From Edaphobacter aggregans (GTDB lineage: Bacteria; Acidobacteriota; Terriglobia; Terriglobales; Acidobacteriaceae): 41,676 nucleotides of DNA. Position numbers and translations under genes: made by a program. Below the pieces are notes generated by a model. That model was not told the DNA's origin. It saw nothing but the letters and a program-made list of their open reading frames with translations, and made no database searches. Shown here in pieces: positions 21,064 to 30,278 of the stretch (positions within the stretch are counted from its first letter, which is position 1; each line of letters opens with the position of its first letter). Where the stretch lies: contig DZDJ01000010.1 in NCBI GenBank assembly GCA_022736715.1, positions 1-41,676 of the forward strand, in the 5' to 3' direction.

Positions 21064-22484
21064 GCGCTCCGGATCCGACGGAAAAGCATCTGCTGAAGCG
21101 CGATCTGGGGTTCTTTGACCTCACGCTCTTCTACATTGCCGGTGGACTGAGCCTGCGGTGGATTGCCACTGCGGCTGCGGCTGGTCCCAGCACGCTGCCC
21201 ATCTGGATTTTTGCGTGCCTGTTCTTTTTTGTGCCGCTGGCGGCCAGCGTGCTGGAGCTTTCGTCGCGCTATCCGCAGGAGGGCGGACTGTACGTCTGGA
21301 CGCAGCGCGCGTTTGGTGACTTCTCCGGCTTTCTGGTGGCCTGGACGTACTGGATGTGCAACCTGCCGTTCTTTCCGTCGATTCTGTATTTTGGCGCGGG
21401 TAGCCTGCTGTTTGCCTTTCCACACGGAGAACATCTGGCCAGCAACCGCACCTACTATCTGGCATTTGCGCTGATTTGCCTGGGGCTGATTACGCTGCTG
21501 AACATGCTGGGGTTGAAGTTTGGCAAATGGATCAACAGTCTGGGCGCGCTGGGCAGTTGGCTGCCGATCATGATTCTGCTGGCGCTGGCCGGCCTGAGCT
21601 TCCTGCGGCATGGCCCGGCAACGCAACTAACGGCGGCCAGTCTGGTGCCGCATCCCAGTCTGCAGAATGCCATCTTCTGGTCGACGATCTTCTTTGCCTT
21701 TGGCGGTTGCGAGTCCGGCTCGTTTATGGGGGAAGAGATTCGCAATGCCCGGCGTACGATTCCGCGCGCGCTGATTGTCTCTGGCATTGTGCTGGCGGTG
21801 AGCTACATGGCGGGAACGCTGGCGCTGCTGGTGGCGTTGCCGGGCGCTTCCATTAACGGAGTAAGCGGCTTTGCCAGCGCGTTGCAGCGAATGAGCCTGC
21901 AACTTGGCCTGCCCGGCGTGGTGACACTGGTGGCGCTGCTGATTGCGCTCAGCAGCATTGGCGGGGCGGCCTCTTTTTTGTCGTCCACCTCGCGGCTGCC
22001 CTTTGTTGCCGGCATCGACCACTATCTGCCGAAATTCTTCGGCAAAGTGCATGCGCGCTGGGGCACGCCGTGGGTGGCGATTCTGCTCTATGGGCTTGCC
22101 GGTATGCTGTATGCGCTGCTGAGCCAGGCGGGCAGCAGCGTGCAGGAGGCGTATAACCTGCTGGTGAGCATGTCCATCATCACCTACTTCATTCCGTTCG
22201 TGTTTCTCTTTCTGGCCATGATCCGGTTGCAGCGTGAGCCGGCGCCGCCGGGCACGATTCGTCTTCCTGGCGGCAAACCGGTGGCGATTGCGCTGGCCAC
22301 CATCGGGTTACTGACCACGCTGCTCACGATTGCGCTGGCGCTGTTTCCACCGGCGGATGAGCCGCACAAGGCGATGGCCGTGGCAAAGGTGCTGGGGTCG
22401 ACGCTGCTGCTGATCGGCACCGGTGCAGTGATCTTCTGGCGTGGCAGATTCCGAAAGCAGCTTGTCATTTCTGCAGGAGGTTAG
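21060..22484 (+). CDS. APC-superfamily amino acid permease
   Basis: A 474-residue inner-membrane transporter with about 12 hydrophobic segments. Family features include FFDLTLFYIAGGLSLRW in TM1, the SSRYPQEGGLYVWTQRAFGDFSGFLVAW region of TM2-TM3 and FAFGGCESGSFMGEEIRNARRTIPRA around TM6, the core of the amino acid-polyamine-organocation fold. It probably moves an amino acid or amine by proton coupling or exchange. Tight coupling with the upstream flavoprotein suggests an amine or amino-acid-derived substrate, which is inference. The following sigma-factor gene starts 89 bp later. Confidence 0.87.
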   Translation: MSAPDPTEKHLLKRDLGFFDLTLFYIAGGLSLRWIATAAAAGPSTLPIWIFACLFFFVPLAASVLELSSRYPQEGGLYVWTQRAFGDFSGFLVAWTYWMCNLPFFPSILYFGAGSLLFAFPHGEHLASNRTYYLAFALICLGLITLLNMLGLKFGKWINSLGALGSWLPIMILLALAGLSFLRHGPATQLTAASLVPHPSLQNAIFWSTIFFAFGGCESGSFMGEEIRNARRTIPRALIVSGIVLAVSYMAGTLALLVALPGASINGVSGFASALQRMSLQLGLPGVVTLVALLIALSSIGGAASFLSSTSRLPFVAGIDHYLPKFFGKVHARWGTPWVAILLYGLAGMLYALLSQAGSSVQEAYNLLVSMSIITYFIPFVFLFLAMIRLQREPAPPGTIRLPGGKPVAIALATIGLLTTLLTIALALFPPADEPHKAMAVAKVLGSTLLLIGTGAVIFWRGRFRKQLVISAGG

Positions 22485-22573
22485 GCGAATTGCTGCTGGC
22501 AGAATGCGGCGGCGGAATCAACACAGCATCCGGCATAAACCGTTATGATGGAGACAGCCGGGGAACCACCACG

Positions 22574-23488
22574 ATGCGAACGGAACTCATCAAAGCAACA
22601 GAGCTGACGCGCAGCCACGATCCAGCATCGGTGGACGAAGTGCTGCGCCTGTTGCAGAACACGGTCTACTCTTTCAGCATGAAGGTCTGCGGCCATCCGG
22701 AGGACGCGCAGGACACGATGCAGGAAGTGCTGTTGCGCGTGCTGCCGCATCTAAAAAAAATTCAGGAGCCAAAGGCGCTGGCCGTGTGGCTGTACACAGT
22801 TGCGCGCAACCATTGCTGGCGAATGCGCCGCAAAAGTGTCTATGCCCCGCAACGGACGCTTTCACTGGATGAGTTGATGCCGGACGAGACGGAAATGGGC
22901 CACCTGCTGCAAAGCAGCGCCGACAGCCCCGAAGAGCAGGTGCTGGAGCAGGAACAGAACCAGTTGCTGCACCGCGCCATCCTTTCCATCCCGCCGCAAT
23001 ATCGCATCGTACTGGTGCTGCACGACATGGAGGACCTGGGCACGGAACTGACGGCCAAGGTGCTGGGGCTGAAACCCGGAACCGTCCGCGTGCGGCTGCA
23101 CCGGGCACGGTTGGCCGTGCGCAAGGCAATGGCCCGGCTGCTGGACAGGGAAGCAACTGCCGCGCTGGGTGGGTTCGTTTCTGCCTTGCCCGCCGGAAGC
23201 AAGCCGGAAAGCCGTTCACAGGCGTGCCGGGAGATTTTTGCCAACCTTTCCGAATACATGGATGGCACCATGCAGGAGCGCACCTGCGAGGAAATGCGCG
23301 GACATATTGAGGCATGCCCGTCCTGCGTGGCCTTTATCCGCGATCTGCAACAGGCAATCGACCGTTGCCGTCATATGCAAGTTGTTTATAATGATGAAGT
23401 TGCATCCAAGATGCGCACGCTGCTGACGCGCGAATATCTGCGTCTGCTGGAGACGGCAACCGCAGAAAAAGGTTCCCTTTCCGTGTAA
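22574..23488 (+). CDS. ECF-type sigma factor with fused C-terminal zinc-finger (zf-HC2) anti-sigma domain
   Basis: A 304-residue protein with two parts. Residues 20-90 are a sigma-2 region (DAQDTMQEVLLRVLPHLKKI, WLYTVARNHCWRMRRK) and 128-190 a sigma-4 helix-turn-helix (LHRAILSIPPQYRIVLVLHD, LGLKPGTVRVRLHRAR). Residues 215-265 form a ZAS/zf-HC2 module with Cys218, His244, Cys248 and Cys251 in CREIFANLSEYMDG...HIEACPSC spacing, normally found in a separate anti-sigma factor. Zinc or thiol state could therefore control the sigma factor in cis. ATG 22574 is chosen because the sigma-2 homology begins soon after; no strong Shine-Dalgarno is visible. It lies 154 bp upstream of a same-strand efflux operon, which is its likely target. 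Confidence 0.85.
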   Translation: MRTELIKATELTRSHDPASVDEVLRLLQNTVYSFSMKVCGHPEDAQDTMQEVLLRVLPHLKKIQEPKALAVWLYTVARNHCWRMRRKSVYAPQRTLSLDELMPDETEMGHLLQSSADSPEEQVLEQEQNQLLHRAILSIPPQYRIVLVLHDMEDLGTELTAKVLGLKPGTVRVRLHRARLAVRKAMARLLDREATAALGGFVSALPAGSKPESRSQACREIFANLSEYMDGTMQERTCEEMRGHIEACPSCVAFIRDLQQAIDRCRHMQVVYNDEVASKMRTLLTREYLRLLETATAEKGSLSV

Positions 23489-23524
23489 CATTTTCCCGTC
23501 CGGTTGTCTTTCTTCTCAGGAACA

Positions 23525-23625
23525 CGCTCTGGCAGTCGCTCTGGCAGTCCAGCGCATTCTTTTGTCGTGACCGGAGTCACTGCCTGGCACTTTGGTTCCT
23601 ATGGTATTGCTGGCAGAGATGCCAG
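23525..23625 (+). promoter_or_regulatory. cluster of CTGGCA half-sites upstream of the second efflux operon
   Basis: Within 101 bp there are two perfect tandem copies of the 12-mer CGCTCTGGCAGT (23525-23536 and 23537-23548), another CTGGCA at 23584-23589, and a perfect inverted pair CTGGCA-GAGA-TGCCAG at 23610-23625. A separate palindrome GTGAC-CGGA-GTCAC lies at 23567-23580. The array ends just before the AGGAGA of the tolC-like gene. It looks like a multi-site operator or upstream activation region; the binding protein is unknown. Confidence 0.5.
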
Positions 23626-23642
23626 AGAGGTACAGGAGAACA

Positions 23643-25007
23643 ATGCAAAACCGTTTTTCATGGAAGTTGGGCCTATTGGGCTTGTTCCTGGCCACTGGTG
23701 CCGCCGGATGGGCGCAGCAGAGTGCGCCACTCAGCCTGCACCAGGCCGTAGCGCTGGCGCTACAAAAGAGCCCGGAGAAGCAGATGTCCGCCGCCGCGGT
23801 GGATACGGCACGCAATGCAGCCCGGCAGGCGCGGACCGCGCTGCTGCCCAGCCTGCAATTCAGCGAGTCGGCCACGCGAGGCAATGATCCGGTGTATGCC
23901 TTTGGCGCGCGGTTGCGGCAGCAACGGTTTGCGCAGAGTGACTTTGCACTGAACAACCTGAACCGGCCAACGCCGCTGAACAACTTCAGCAGCCGCTTCA
24001 GCGGAAACTGGCTGGCCTTCGACTCGTGGCATACACAGTTTGAAATCCACCGGGCAGACCTGATGGCCAGGAGCACCGTCAGGGCAGCCACCCGCGCAGA
24101 CCAGCAGATTGTGGAACGTACGGTGATGGCCTACGAAGGCATTCTGTTTGCCATGCGCCAACTGGAAGTGGCCCGGCATGATGTGGAAACAGCCAGGGCG
24201 CTGCAGGCCTCCAGCGCGTCCCGCGTAACGGCCGGCATTGCCGTGGACGCGGACGAACTGGCTGCGAATGCCAACTTTGCCCAGCGGCAGCAGTCCCTGA
24301 TTGCGGCGCAGGGCAGTGTGCAGATTGCATGGGCGGAGTTGGAAGCAGCCATCGGACAGCCCATTCCCGATGCAGAACGGCAACTGCAGCCGATGGAAGA
24401 GCGGCAGTTTGACCAGCCGGTGCTGGCGGACGCGGTTGCTTTGGCGATGCGCTCCCGGCCAGACCTGCAAAGCCTTGCCCTGCAGAAAGAAGCGCAGAAT
24501 ACGGCGGTGCGCTCGGCGTGGTCGGCCTTTGGCCCGCAGATCAGCACCTTTGGTTCGTGGGAAACGGACCGTCCCTCGTTTGCGGGCTCCGGCGGCAATA
24601 ACTGGATGGCAGGCGCTGAGTTACGCATCAACCTGCTGCCAGTGGCGCAGCGGGAAAAGCTGGCTGCGGCCAGGATTGGGCAGCGTCAGGTGGAGGCCTC
24701 CAGCGCGGCTGCGGAGCAGCAGATTCGGCTGGAAGTGACGCGCGCCTGGTATGAGCACCAGTCGGCCACGCAGATGCTGGACGTGGCGCGCACAGCAACG
24801 GCGCAGGCCGATGAAAACCTGCGCATTCTGAAGAACCGCTACGAGGCCGGGCTGGCAACCATAACCGACCTGCTGCGCGCGGAAGATACGCAACGGCAAA
24901 GCCGCGCCAACTACTGGCAGGCCGTCTTCCAGAACACATCGACTTTCGCAAACCTGAAGTTTGCCACAGGAACGCTCACACCGAGTAATGTAGGGGACCT
25001 CCAATGA
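23643..25007 (+). CDS. TolC-family outer-membrane efflux protein
   Basis: A 454-residue outer-membrane factor, first gene of the second RND operon. A signal peptide is seen at the N-terminus (KLGLLGLFLATGAAGWA, cleavage near residue 24, no lipobox). The two OEP repeats begin at LSLHQAVALALQKSPEKQMSAAAVDTARNA and at SRPDLQSLALQKEAQNTAVRSAWSAFGPQI, with the usual long helical coiled regions. The ATG at 23643 has AGGAGA 5 nt upstream; an in-frame extension to 23592 lacks a good site and would spoil the signal peptide. Its end overlaps the adaptor start by 4 nt (ATGA). Confidence 0.88.
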   Translation: MQNRFSWKLGLLGLFLATGAAGWAQQSAPLSLHQAVALALQKSPEKQMSAAAVDTARNAARQARTALLPSLQFSESATRGNDPVYAFGARLRQQRFAQSDFALNNLNRPTPLNNFSSRFSGNWLAFDSWHTQFEIHRADLMARSTVRAATRADQQIVERTVMAYEGILFAMRQLEVARHDVETARALQASSASRVTAGIAVDADELAANANFAQRQQSLIAAQGSVQIAWAELEAAIGQPIPDAERQLQPMEERQFDQPVLADAVALAMRSRPDLQSLALQKEAQNTAVRSAWSAFGPQISTFGSWETDRPSFAGSGGNNWMAGAELRINLLPVAQREKLAAARIGQRQVEASSAAAEQQIRLEVTRAWYEHQSATQMLDVARTATAQADENLRILKNRYEAGLATITDLLRAEDTQRQSRANYWQAVFQNTSTFANLKFATGTLTPSNVGDLQ

Positions 25008-26119
25008 ACGCAGTTCGCCATTCTTTGATTGCTGCTCTTTCTGCCGCTGTACTCCCATTGGCTGGATGCTCCGGCAAACCCGCTGCGCCAGCCGCACCAC
25101 CGGTTGTGAGTGGATTAACGGTAGCCACGGCGCAACTGCAACAGGTGCCGGACACGACGGACGCGGTGGGCACGATCCGCGCCAGCGAATCCGCCACGCT
25201 GGCCGCACAAATGATGGGCCGCGTGACCGCGGTGGCCGTGAAGGAAGGCAACACGGTCCACGCCGGACAGGTGCTGGTGACGCTGGATGGCAGCCAGGCA
25301 CGGGCCGCTGCTGCTGGCTCTGCCGCATCCATTACCGCCAGTGAACACCAGTTGCAGATTGCACAGAGCAATGCGGCGCTGGCCATCTCCACCCTGCGGC
25401 GTTACCAGATTTTGCGTGAACGCAAAAGCGTAAGTCCGCAGGAATTTGATGAAGTGTCGCGCCGGGCGCAATCCGCTGCGGCACAAGTGCAGGCAGCACA
25501 GGCACAGGTGGCAGCGGCAAAGGCCGCCGCGACTGGAACCAATACTGCTGTTGGTTATGCGCGCATTCGTGCTCCGTTCAACGGCGTGGTGACGGCGCGC
25601 GAGGTGGACCCCGGCGCAATGGCCACGCCGGGAATGCCCCTGCTGCAGGTGGAAAAAAGTGGCACGCTGCAACTGAATGCCACGGTAGATGAGTCGCAAC
25701 TGCAAGCACTGCAGAAAGGCATGGCGGTTGGAGTGAAGATTGCTTCGCTGTCGCCGCAGTTGCTGCAGGGCCGCGTGGCAGAGATTGACCCTGCGGCAGA
25801 CCCGAGCAGTCATAGCTTTCTGGTGAAGATCAATCTGCCTGCCGCTCCCGGCCTGCGCTCCGGCATGTATGGCACGGCCAAAGTTGCGCATGGCAGGCGA
25901 TCTGCACTGCTGGTGCCGCAAATGGCTGTGGTGACGCACGGCTCGCTGCATAGCTTGTGGGTGCTGGATGCCAACCACATTGCTTCATTGCGTTATGTGA
26001 CGCTGGGTGCGGCGCAGGATGGCGAAGTGGAAGTGCTCTCTGGCCTGAGTCCGGGTGAGCAGGTGGTGCTTTCTGCCAGTGACCGGGAACTGGGCGGCAG
26101 TCGGATTGAGGTGCAGTAA
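25004..26119 (+). CDS. RND efflux periplasmic adaptor lipoprotein
   Basis: A 371-residue membrane-fusion protein with a lipoprotein signal peptide (lipobox LAGC, Cys22), so it is anchored by lipid instead of a membrane helix, unlike the adaptor at 10191. Lipoyl half-motifs are [26 protein letters not shown] and [23 protein letters not shown], separated by an Ala/Gln-rich alpha-hairpin ([20 protein letters not shown]). The C-terminal membrane-proximal domain ends [20 protein letters not shown]. The stop TAA shares one base with the ATG of the permease gene (TAATG). Confidence 0.88.
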   Translation: MNAVRHSLIAALSAAVLPLAGCSGKPAAPAAPPVVSGLTVATAQLQQVPDTTDAVGTIRASESATLAAQMMGRVTAVAVKEGNTVHAGQVLVTLDGSQARAAAAGSAASITASEHQLQIAQSNAALAISTLRRYQILRERKSVSPQEFDEVSRRAQSAAAQVQAAQAQVAAAKAAATGTNTAVGYARIRAPFNGVVTAREVDPGAMATPGMPLLQVEKSGTLQLNATVDESQLQALQKGMAVGVKIASLSPQLLQGRVAEIDPAADPSSHSFLVKINLPAAPGLRSGMYGTAKVAHGRRSALLVPQMAVVTHGSLHSLWVLDANHIASLRYVTLGAAQDGEVEVLSGLSPGEQVVLSASDRELGGSRIEVQ

Positions 26120-29100
26120 TGACGACGCATCGTGGCATCGCCGGCAAAATTGCCGCGGCATTTCTGGACTCCAAGCTGACGCCGCTCATCATTCTGGCCT
26201 CGCTGCTGCTGGGTGCTTTCGCCGTGATGGTGATTCCGCGCGAAGAAGAACCGCAGATTGTTGTGCCCATGCTGGACGTGACCACTTCGCTGCCCGGCGC
26301 TTCTCCGAGTGAAGTGGAACGGCGCGTGTCCACCCCCATTGAACGCCTGCTGCGCGAGATTCCCGGCGTGGAATATGTGTACTCCACCTCCAGCCCAGGG
26401 CACAGCCTGGTGATTGCGCGCTTCCTGGTGGGCACGCGCCAGGAAGATGCGCTGGTGAAGGTCTACAGCAAGATCTACTCGAACACCAACCTGCTGCCGC
26501 AGGGCGCATCGCAGCCGATGATCAAGGAGCGCTCGATTGACGATGTGCCGATTCTGGCGCTGACGCTGTGGGGCACCAACTACAACTCCTACCAACTCCG
26601 CCAGATGGCGGCCGAAGTGGAACACACTATTCAGCAGGTCTCCGATGTTTCTGAAACCAGTATTCTGGGCGGACAACCACGCACGATGCGCGTACTGCTG
26701 AACAGCGACCGGCTGGCGGCCTACGGCATTTCACCGCAGACCATCGTGGCGCGCCTGCAGGCGGCAAACGCGCGCGTTGAAGCTGGCCAGTTTGCGGATG
26801 GCAACACGCAGGTGCGCGTGGACGCAGGGGACTTCTTCCGGCAGAAAAGGGACCTGGAGCAGGTCGTCGTCAGCGTGGACCATGGCCGGCCTGTGTATCT
26901 GCGCGATGTTGCAGCGCAGATAGTGGACGGCCCGGAAGAACCAGCGAATTATGTGCTCTACGGCTCTGCGGCGGGCAGCAAAGCAGTTGACCTGCCCACC
27001 GGCGCCGAGACGCCTGCAGTCACCATTACCGTCGCCAAGCTGAAAGGCACCAACGCCACCGATGTTTCCAATGCTGTACTGCAGCGCATTGCGGAGATGC
27101 GCAAGACAACGCTACCGGCGGACCTGCAAATTACCATCACGCGCAACTACGGACAGACGGCCAAGGCCAAATCAAACGAGTTGCTGGAGCATCTGGCGCT
27201 GGCCACTATCTCCGTTACGCTGCTGATTGGCCTTTTTCTGGGATGGCGCGAGTCCGGCGTTGTGCTGCTGGCAATTCCGGTTACACTGGCGCTCACGCTT
27301 GCGATCTTCTACCTGTACGGATACACGCTCAACCGGGTCACACTCTTTGCGCTCATCTTCAGCATCGGCATTCTGGTGGACGATGCCATTGTCGTCGTCG
27401 AAAACATGGTGCGACATTTCCGGCTGCCACAGAACAAAGGCAGACCGCTGAGTGAAGTGGCCATCGAGGCCGTGGACGAAGTGGGCAATCCAACCATTCT
27501 GGCGACCGCCGCGGTGATTGCCGCGATTCTGCCCATGGCGTTTGTGCGTGGCCTGATGGGGCCATACATGCGGCCCATTCCGGTGGGCGCCTCGTCGGCC
27601 ATGGTCTTTTCGCTCATTGTGGCCTTTGTGGTTTCACCCTGGGCGGCCATGCGGCTGCTGGGGAAATCTGGCGGCCACACCAAAAAACATGCCGGCCAGG
27701 ATGCGTCCGAAGAAGGCTGGAGCACGCGTCTGTACCGGCGCATCATGTCCCCGCTGATTCATTCCGGGCGCAAGCGCGCTTTCTTTCTTGGCGGCATTAT
27801 GCTGTTGCTGTTGCTGGCCATGTCGCTGGTGCCGCTCAAGCTGGTGCGCGTGAAGATGCTGCCATTTGACAACAAGAGCGAGTTCCAGGTGATGATTGAT
27901 ATGCCGGATGGAACCACACTGGAACAGAGCACACGCGTGGCACAGACGCTGGGACATTATCTGGCCATGCAGCCGGAGGTGACCAACTACCAGATTTATG
28001 CCGGACTTTCTGGCCCGTACAACTTCAACGGCCTGGTTCGCCACTACTATCTGCGCCGGCAACCCAATCAAGCAGACATTCAGGTAAACCTGCTGCCAGC
28101 CTCGGAGCGTGACGCACAAAGCCATGAGATTGCCAAACGCCTGCGTCCGGAGCTGGACAAGCTGGCGATGCCGTTTGGTGCGCGCATCAAAATTGCGGAA
28201 GTGCCACCCGGACCGCCCGTGCTGCAAACGCTGGTGGCAGAAATCTATGGCCCGAATCTGGCCGGCCAGCTGGATGTTGCGCGTCAGGTGAAGAAGGTCT
28301 TCCAGCAGACGAACGGTGTGGTGGATGTGGACTGGTATGTGGAAGATCCGCAGAAGACGCTGGTCTTCAAAGTGGATGAGACCAAAGCTGCACTGCATGG
28401 CATAGCCGTTGCGGATGTTGCGAAAGCGCTGACCATTGCAGAGTCCGGTGAAACGGCTGGCTTGCTGCACGACCCGCGGTCGCGCGAGCCAATTCCAGTG
28501 CAGGTGCGCATGGAGCGCTCAGCGCGCTCCTCTCCGCAGCAACTGGAAAGTATCAAGCTGCGCGGAGCGGATGGCAGCATGGTTTCTCTGCATGAGTTAG
28601 TGGACGTGGAAGAGACCACGATGCCGCCCAGCATCTACCACAAGAACATGAAGCGCGTGGTGTACGTGACCGGCGACGTGGCTGGCGCGGAAGAGAGCCC
28701 GGTTTATGCGATCTTCAAGATGAACAGTGCGCTGGACCATCTGAAGCTGCCGGCAGGATATACGCTGACACGTTACAACTCCGAGGAGCCGACATCGACG
28801 GACCATTACTCGATGAAGTGGGATGGCGAATGGCAGATTACGCTGGAGGTCTTCCGCGATCTTGGCCTGGCATTTGCAGCTGTGCTGGTTCTTATCTACG
28901 TGCTGGTGGTTGGGTGGTTCCGCTCCTTCCTCATTCCGCTGGTGATTATGGCGCCGATTCCGCTGACGCTGGTTGGCATTCTGCCAGCACACGCGATGGT
29001 CGGGGCCTTCTTTACCGCAACGTCGATGATCGGGTTCATTGCTGGAGCGGGCATCATCGTGCGTAACTCGATTATTCTGGTGGACTTTATTGGGCTGCGG

Positions 29101-29400
29101 CGTGCGCAGGGTATGCCACTGGCAGAGGCCGTAATTGATGCGGGCGCAGTGCGCTTCCGTCCAATGCTGTTGACCGCAGCAGCCGTTATAGTGGGCGCAA
29201 GCGTGATTCTGTCCGACCCAATCTTTCAAGGACTGGCGCTTTCGCTTATCGCAGGTGAAGTCGCCTCAACGCTGCTCTCACGCCTGGCAGTTCCGGTGCT
29301 CTATTACATGGTGCAGCGCAATGGCGCTGCGCCGGCAGCACATCCGCATTCACCAGAAAACATTGCTGAGTGCGATACGCCGACCTGTGATTTGCCGTAG
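26119..29400 (+). CDS. RND efflux permease, second system
   Basis: A 1093-residue RND transporter with the proton-relay Asp421-Asp422 in [13 protein letters not shown]. The N-terminus ([33 protein letters not shown]) and the C-terminal half ([37 protein letters not shown]) place it in a branch different from the MdtB/C-like pair upstream; it is most similar in style to RND permeases that stand alone with a lipoprotein adaptor. Substrate class (drug, metal, solvent) cannot be fixed from the motifs I can see; I find no run of Met or His typical of Cu/Ag pumps. Translation is coupled to the adaptor through TAATG. A short DUF2892 gene follows after 28 nt. Confidence 0.9.
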   Translation: MTTHRGIAGKIAAAFLDSKLTPLIILASLLLGAFAVMVIPREEEPQIVVPMLDVTTSLPGASPSEVERRVSTPIERLLREIPGVEYVYSTSSPGHSLVIARFLVGTRQEDALVKVYSKIYSNTNLLPQGASQPMIKERSIDDVPILALTLWGTNYNSYQLRQMAAEVEHTIQQVSDVSETSILGGQPRTMRVLLNSDRLAAYGISPQTIVARLQAANARVEAGQFADGNTQVRVDAGDFFRQKRDLEQVVVSVDHGRPVYLRDVAAQIVDGPEEPANYVLYGSAAGSKAVDLPTGAETPAVTITVAKLKGTNATDVSNAVLQRIAEMRKTTLPADLQITITRNYGQTAKAKSNELLEHLALATISVTLLIGLFLGWRESGVVLLAIPVTLALTLAIFYLYGYTLNRVTLFALIFSIGILVDDAIVVVENMVRHFRLPQNKGRPLSEVAIEAVDEVGNPTILATAAVIAAILPMAFVRGLMGPYMRPIPVGASSAMVFSLIVAFVVSPWAAMRLLGKSGGHTKKHAGQDASEEGWSTRLYRRIMSPLIHSGRKRAFFLGGIMLLLLLAMSLVPLKLVRVKMLPFDNKSEFQVMIDMPDGTTLEQSTRVAQTLGHYLAMQPEVTNYQIYAGLSGPYNFNGLVRHYYLRRQPNQADIQVNLLPASERDAQSHEIAKRLRPELDKLAMPFGARIKIAEVPPGPPVLQTLVAEIYGPNLAGQLDVARQVKKVFQQTNGVVDVDWYVEDPQKTLVFKVDETKAALHGIAVADVAKALTIAESGETAGLLHDPRSREPIPVQVRMERSARSSPQQLESIKLRGADGSMVSLHELVDVEETTMPPSIYHKNMKRVVYVTGDVAGAEESPVYAIFKMNSALDHLKLPAGYTLTRYNSEEPTSTDHYSMKWDGEWQITLEVFRDLGLAFAAVLVLIYVLVVGWFRSFLIPLVIMAPIPLTLVGILPAHAMVGAFFTATSMIGFIAGAGIIVRNSIILVDFIGLRRAQGMPLAEAVIDAGAVRFRPMLLTAAAVIVGASVILSDPIFQGLALSLIAGEVASTLLSRLAVPVLYYMVQRNGAAPAAHPHSPENIAECDTPTCDLP

Positions 29401-29428
29401 TGAATTTTGTTTTTCAAGGAGAACGTTT

Positions 29429-29641
29429 ATGACCGTTGAACGCGTTGTACGCATGCTGGCAGGAATCATGATTCTGCTGTCCATGTCGCTGGCCCACTTC
29501 CTGTCACCGTACTGGTATCTGCTGACAGCCTTTGTCGGCCTGAACCTGCTGCAGTCGGCATTCACCAACTGGTGTCCGGCAATGTCAGTACTGCGCGTGT
29601 TTGGCTTGAAGGAAACGGGCAGTGCTTCCTGTGGACGCTGA
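29429..29641 (+). CDS. DUF2892 (YgaP-like transmembrane) small membrane protein
   Basis: A 70-residue protein with two hydrophobic segments (about 6-23 and 28-46) and the NWCPAMSVLRVFGLK motif around Cys49 that marks the DUF2892/YgaP membrane domain. In YgaP this domain is joined to a rhodanese; here it is alone. AAGGAGA at 29416-29422 supports the ATG at 29429. It is the last gene of the efflux operon and ends just before a palindrome. Families of this kind often sit beside sulfur-handling or RND genes; the role is unknown. Confidence 0.85.
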   Translation: MTVERVVRMLAGIMILLSMSLAHFLSPYWYLLTAFVGLNLLQSAFTNWCPAMSVLRVFGLKETGSASCGR

Positions 29642-29646
29642 TGCAA

Positions 29647-29672
29647 CCCAGGTCTCTGCGCAGAGACCTGGG
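29647..29672. terminator. 26-bp perfect palindrome between convergent genes
   Basis: The arm CCCAGGTCTCTGC is followed directly by its reverse complement, a perfect 13+13 palindrome six bases after the DUF2892 stop and six before the end of the convergent phosphatase gene. The position suggests a bidirectional transcription stop. There is no T-run on either side, so it is not a textbook intrinsic terminator; a dimeric protein site or mRNA 3'-end stabiliser are alternatives. Confidence 0.55.
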
Positions 29673-29678
29673 AGACAC

Positions 29679-30278
29679 TTACAGGTGCGCATCTTCAATT
29701 TCGAAGGACCGATTCCAGGTCAGTACGGCGCGGGTTTCCCGCTCAAACCCCAGCGTGCTGACAGAACCGGTGCCCAGCACAAAATGCTTTCCAGCATCTG
29801 GCGGCAGTTGTAACCAACAGGCAGCAAGAATGCGCAGAATGTGCGCATGTGCAAACAGTGCGACCCGGCCGCCGGCCGCCAAGCTGCGCTCGATCACCTG
29901 CCGCGTGCGCTGCGCCGCATGCTCCAGCGTTTCGCCGTCCACCATCGGGTCTTTCCATACGGACCAGTCCGGCTGCGTTTTGCGAATCTCTGTCGTCGTG
30001 CGGCCCTCATAAACTCCGTAGTCCCACTCACGCAGCGCCTCGTCCATTACGGCAACATCGCCATAGCCAGCAATGCGGCAGGTCTCCTGCGCACGCTGCA
30101 TGGGGCTTGTGAGTACCAGGGAAAATTTCCGGTGCTGCAAAAAATCTCGGATCACCGTGGCGCGCTCACGGCCACGCCCCGTCAACGGAATATCCGTCCT
30201 GCTGGTGTGCGCTCCGGAAAGACTCCACTCTGTTTCTCCGTGACGAATCAGCCACAGCTCTGTCTTGCTTCCCTGCAT
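29679..30278 (-). CDS. histidine phosphatase family protein (phosphoglycerate mutase-like)
   Basis: A 199-residue protein of the branch-1 histidine phosphatases. The phosphohistidine motif LIRHGETEW places the catalytic His at residue 13; SRTDIPLTGRGRERA, LTSPMQRAQETC, LREWDYGVYEGRTTTEIR (acidic catalytic residue) and LFAHAHILRIL (second His) follow in the standard order. The EWDYGxYEG pattern with SRTD is characteristic of the small sugar-phosphatase type (SHB17-like/fructose-bisphosphatase-like) more than of true phosphoglycerate mutases, so a sugar-phosphate substrate is likely. The ATG at 30278 is preferred over one 30 nt upstream because AGGAGA lies close before it. It stands alone on the minus strand, convergent with the efflux operon. 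Confidence 0.87.
   Translation of the reverse strand: MQGSKTELWLIRHGETEWSLSGAHTSRTDIPLTGRGRERATVIRDFLQHRKFSLVLTSPMQRAQETCRIAGYGDVAVMDEALREWDYGVYEGRTTTEIRKTQPDWSVWKDPMVDGETLEHAAQRTRQVIERSLAAGGRVALFAHAHILRILAACWLQLPPDAGKHFVLGTGSVSTLGFERETRAVLTWNRSFEIEDAHL

Noticed and set aside
23584-23600. TGGCAC-TTTGG-TTCCT as a sigma54 promoter
   Set aside because: The -12 element lacks the required GC (CC instead), and no bacterial enhancer-binding protein gene is nearby; CTGGCA is better explained as part of the repeated half-site array.
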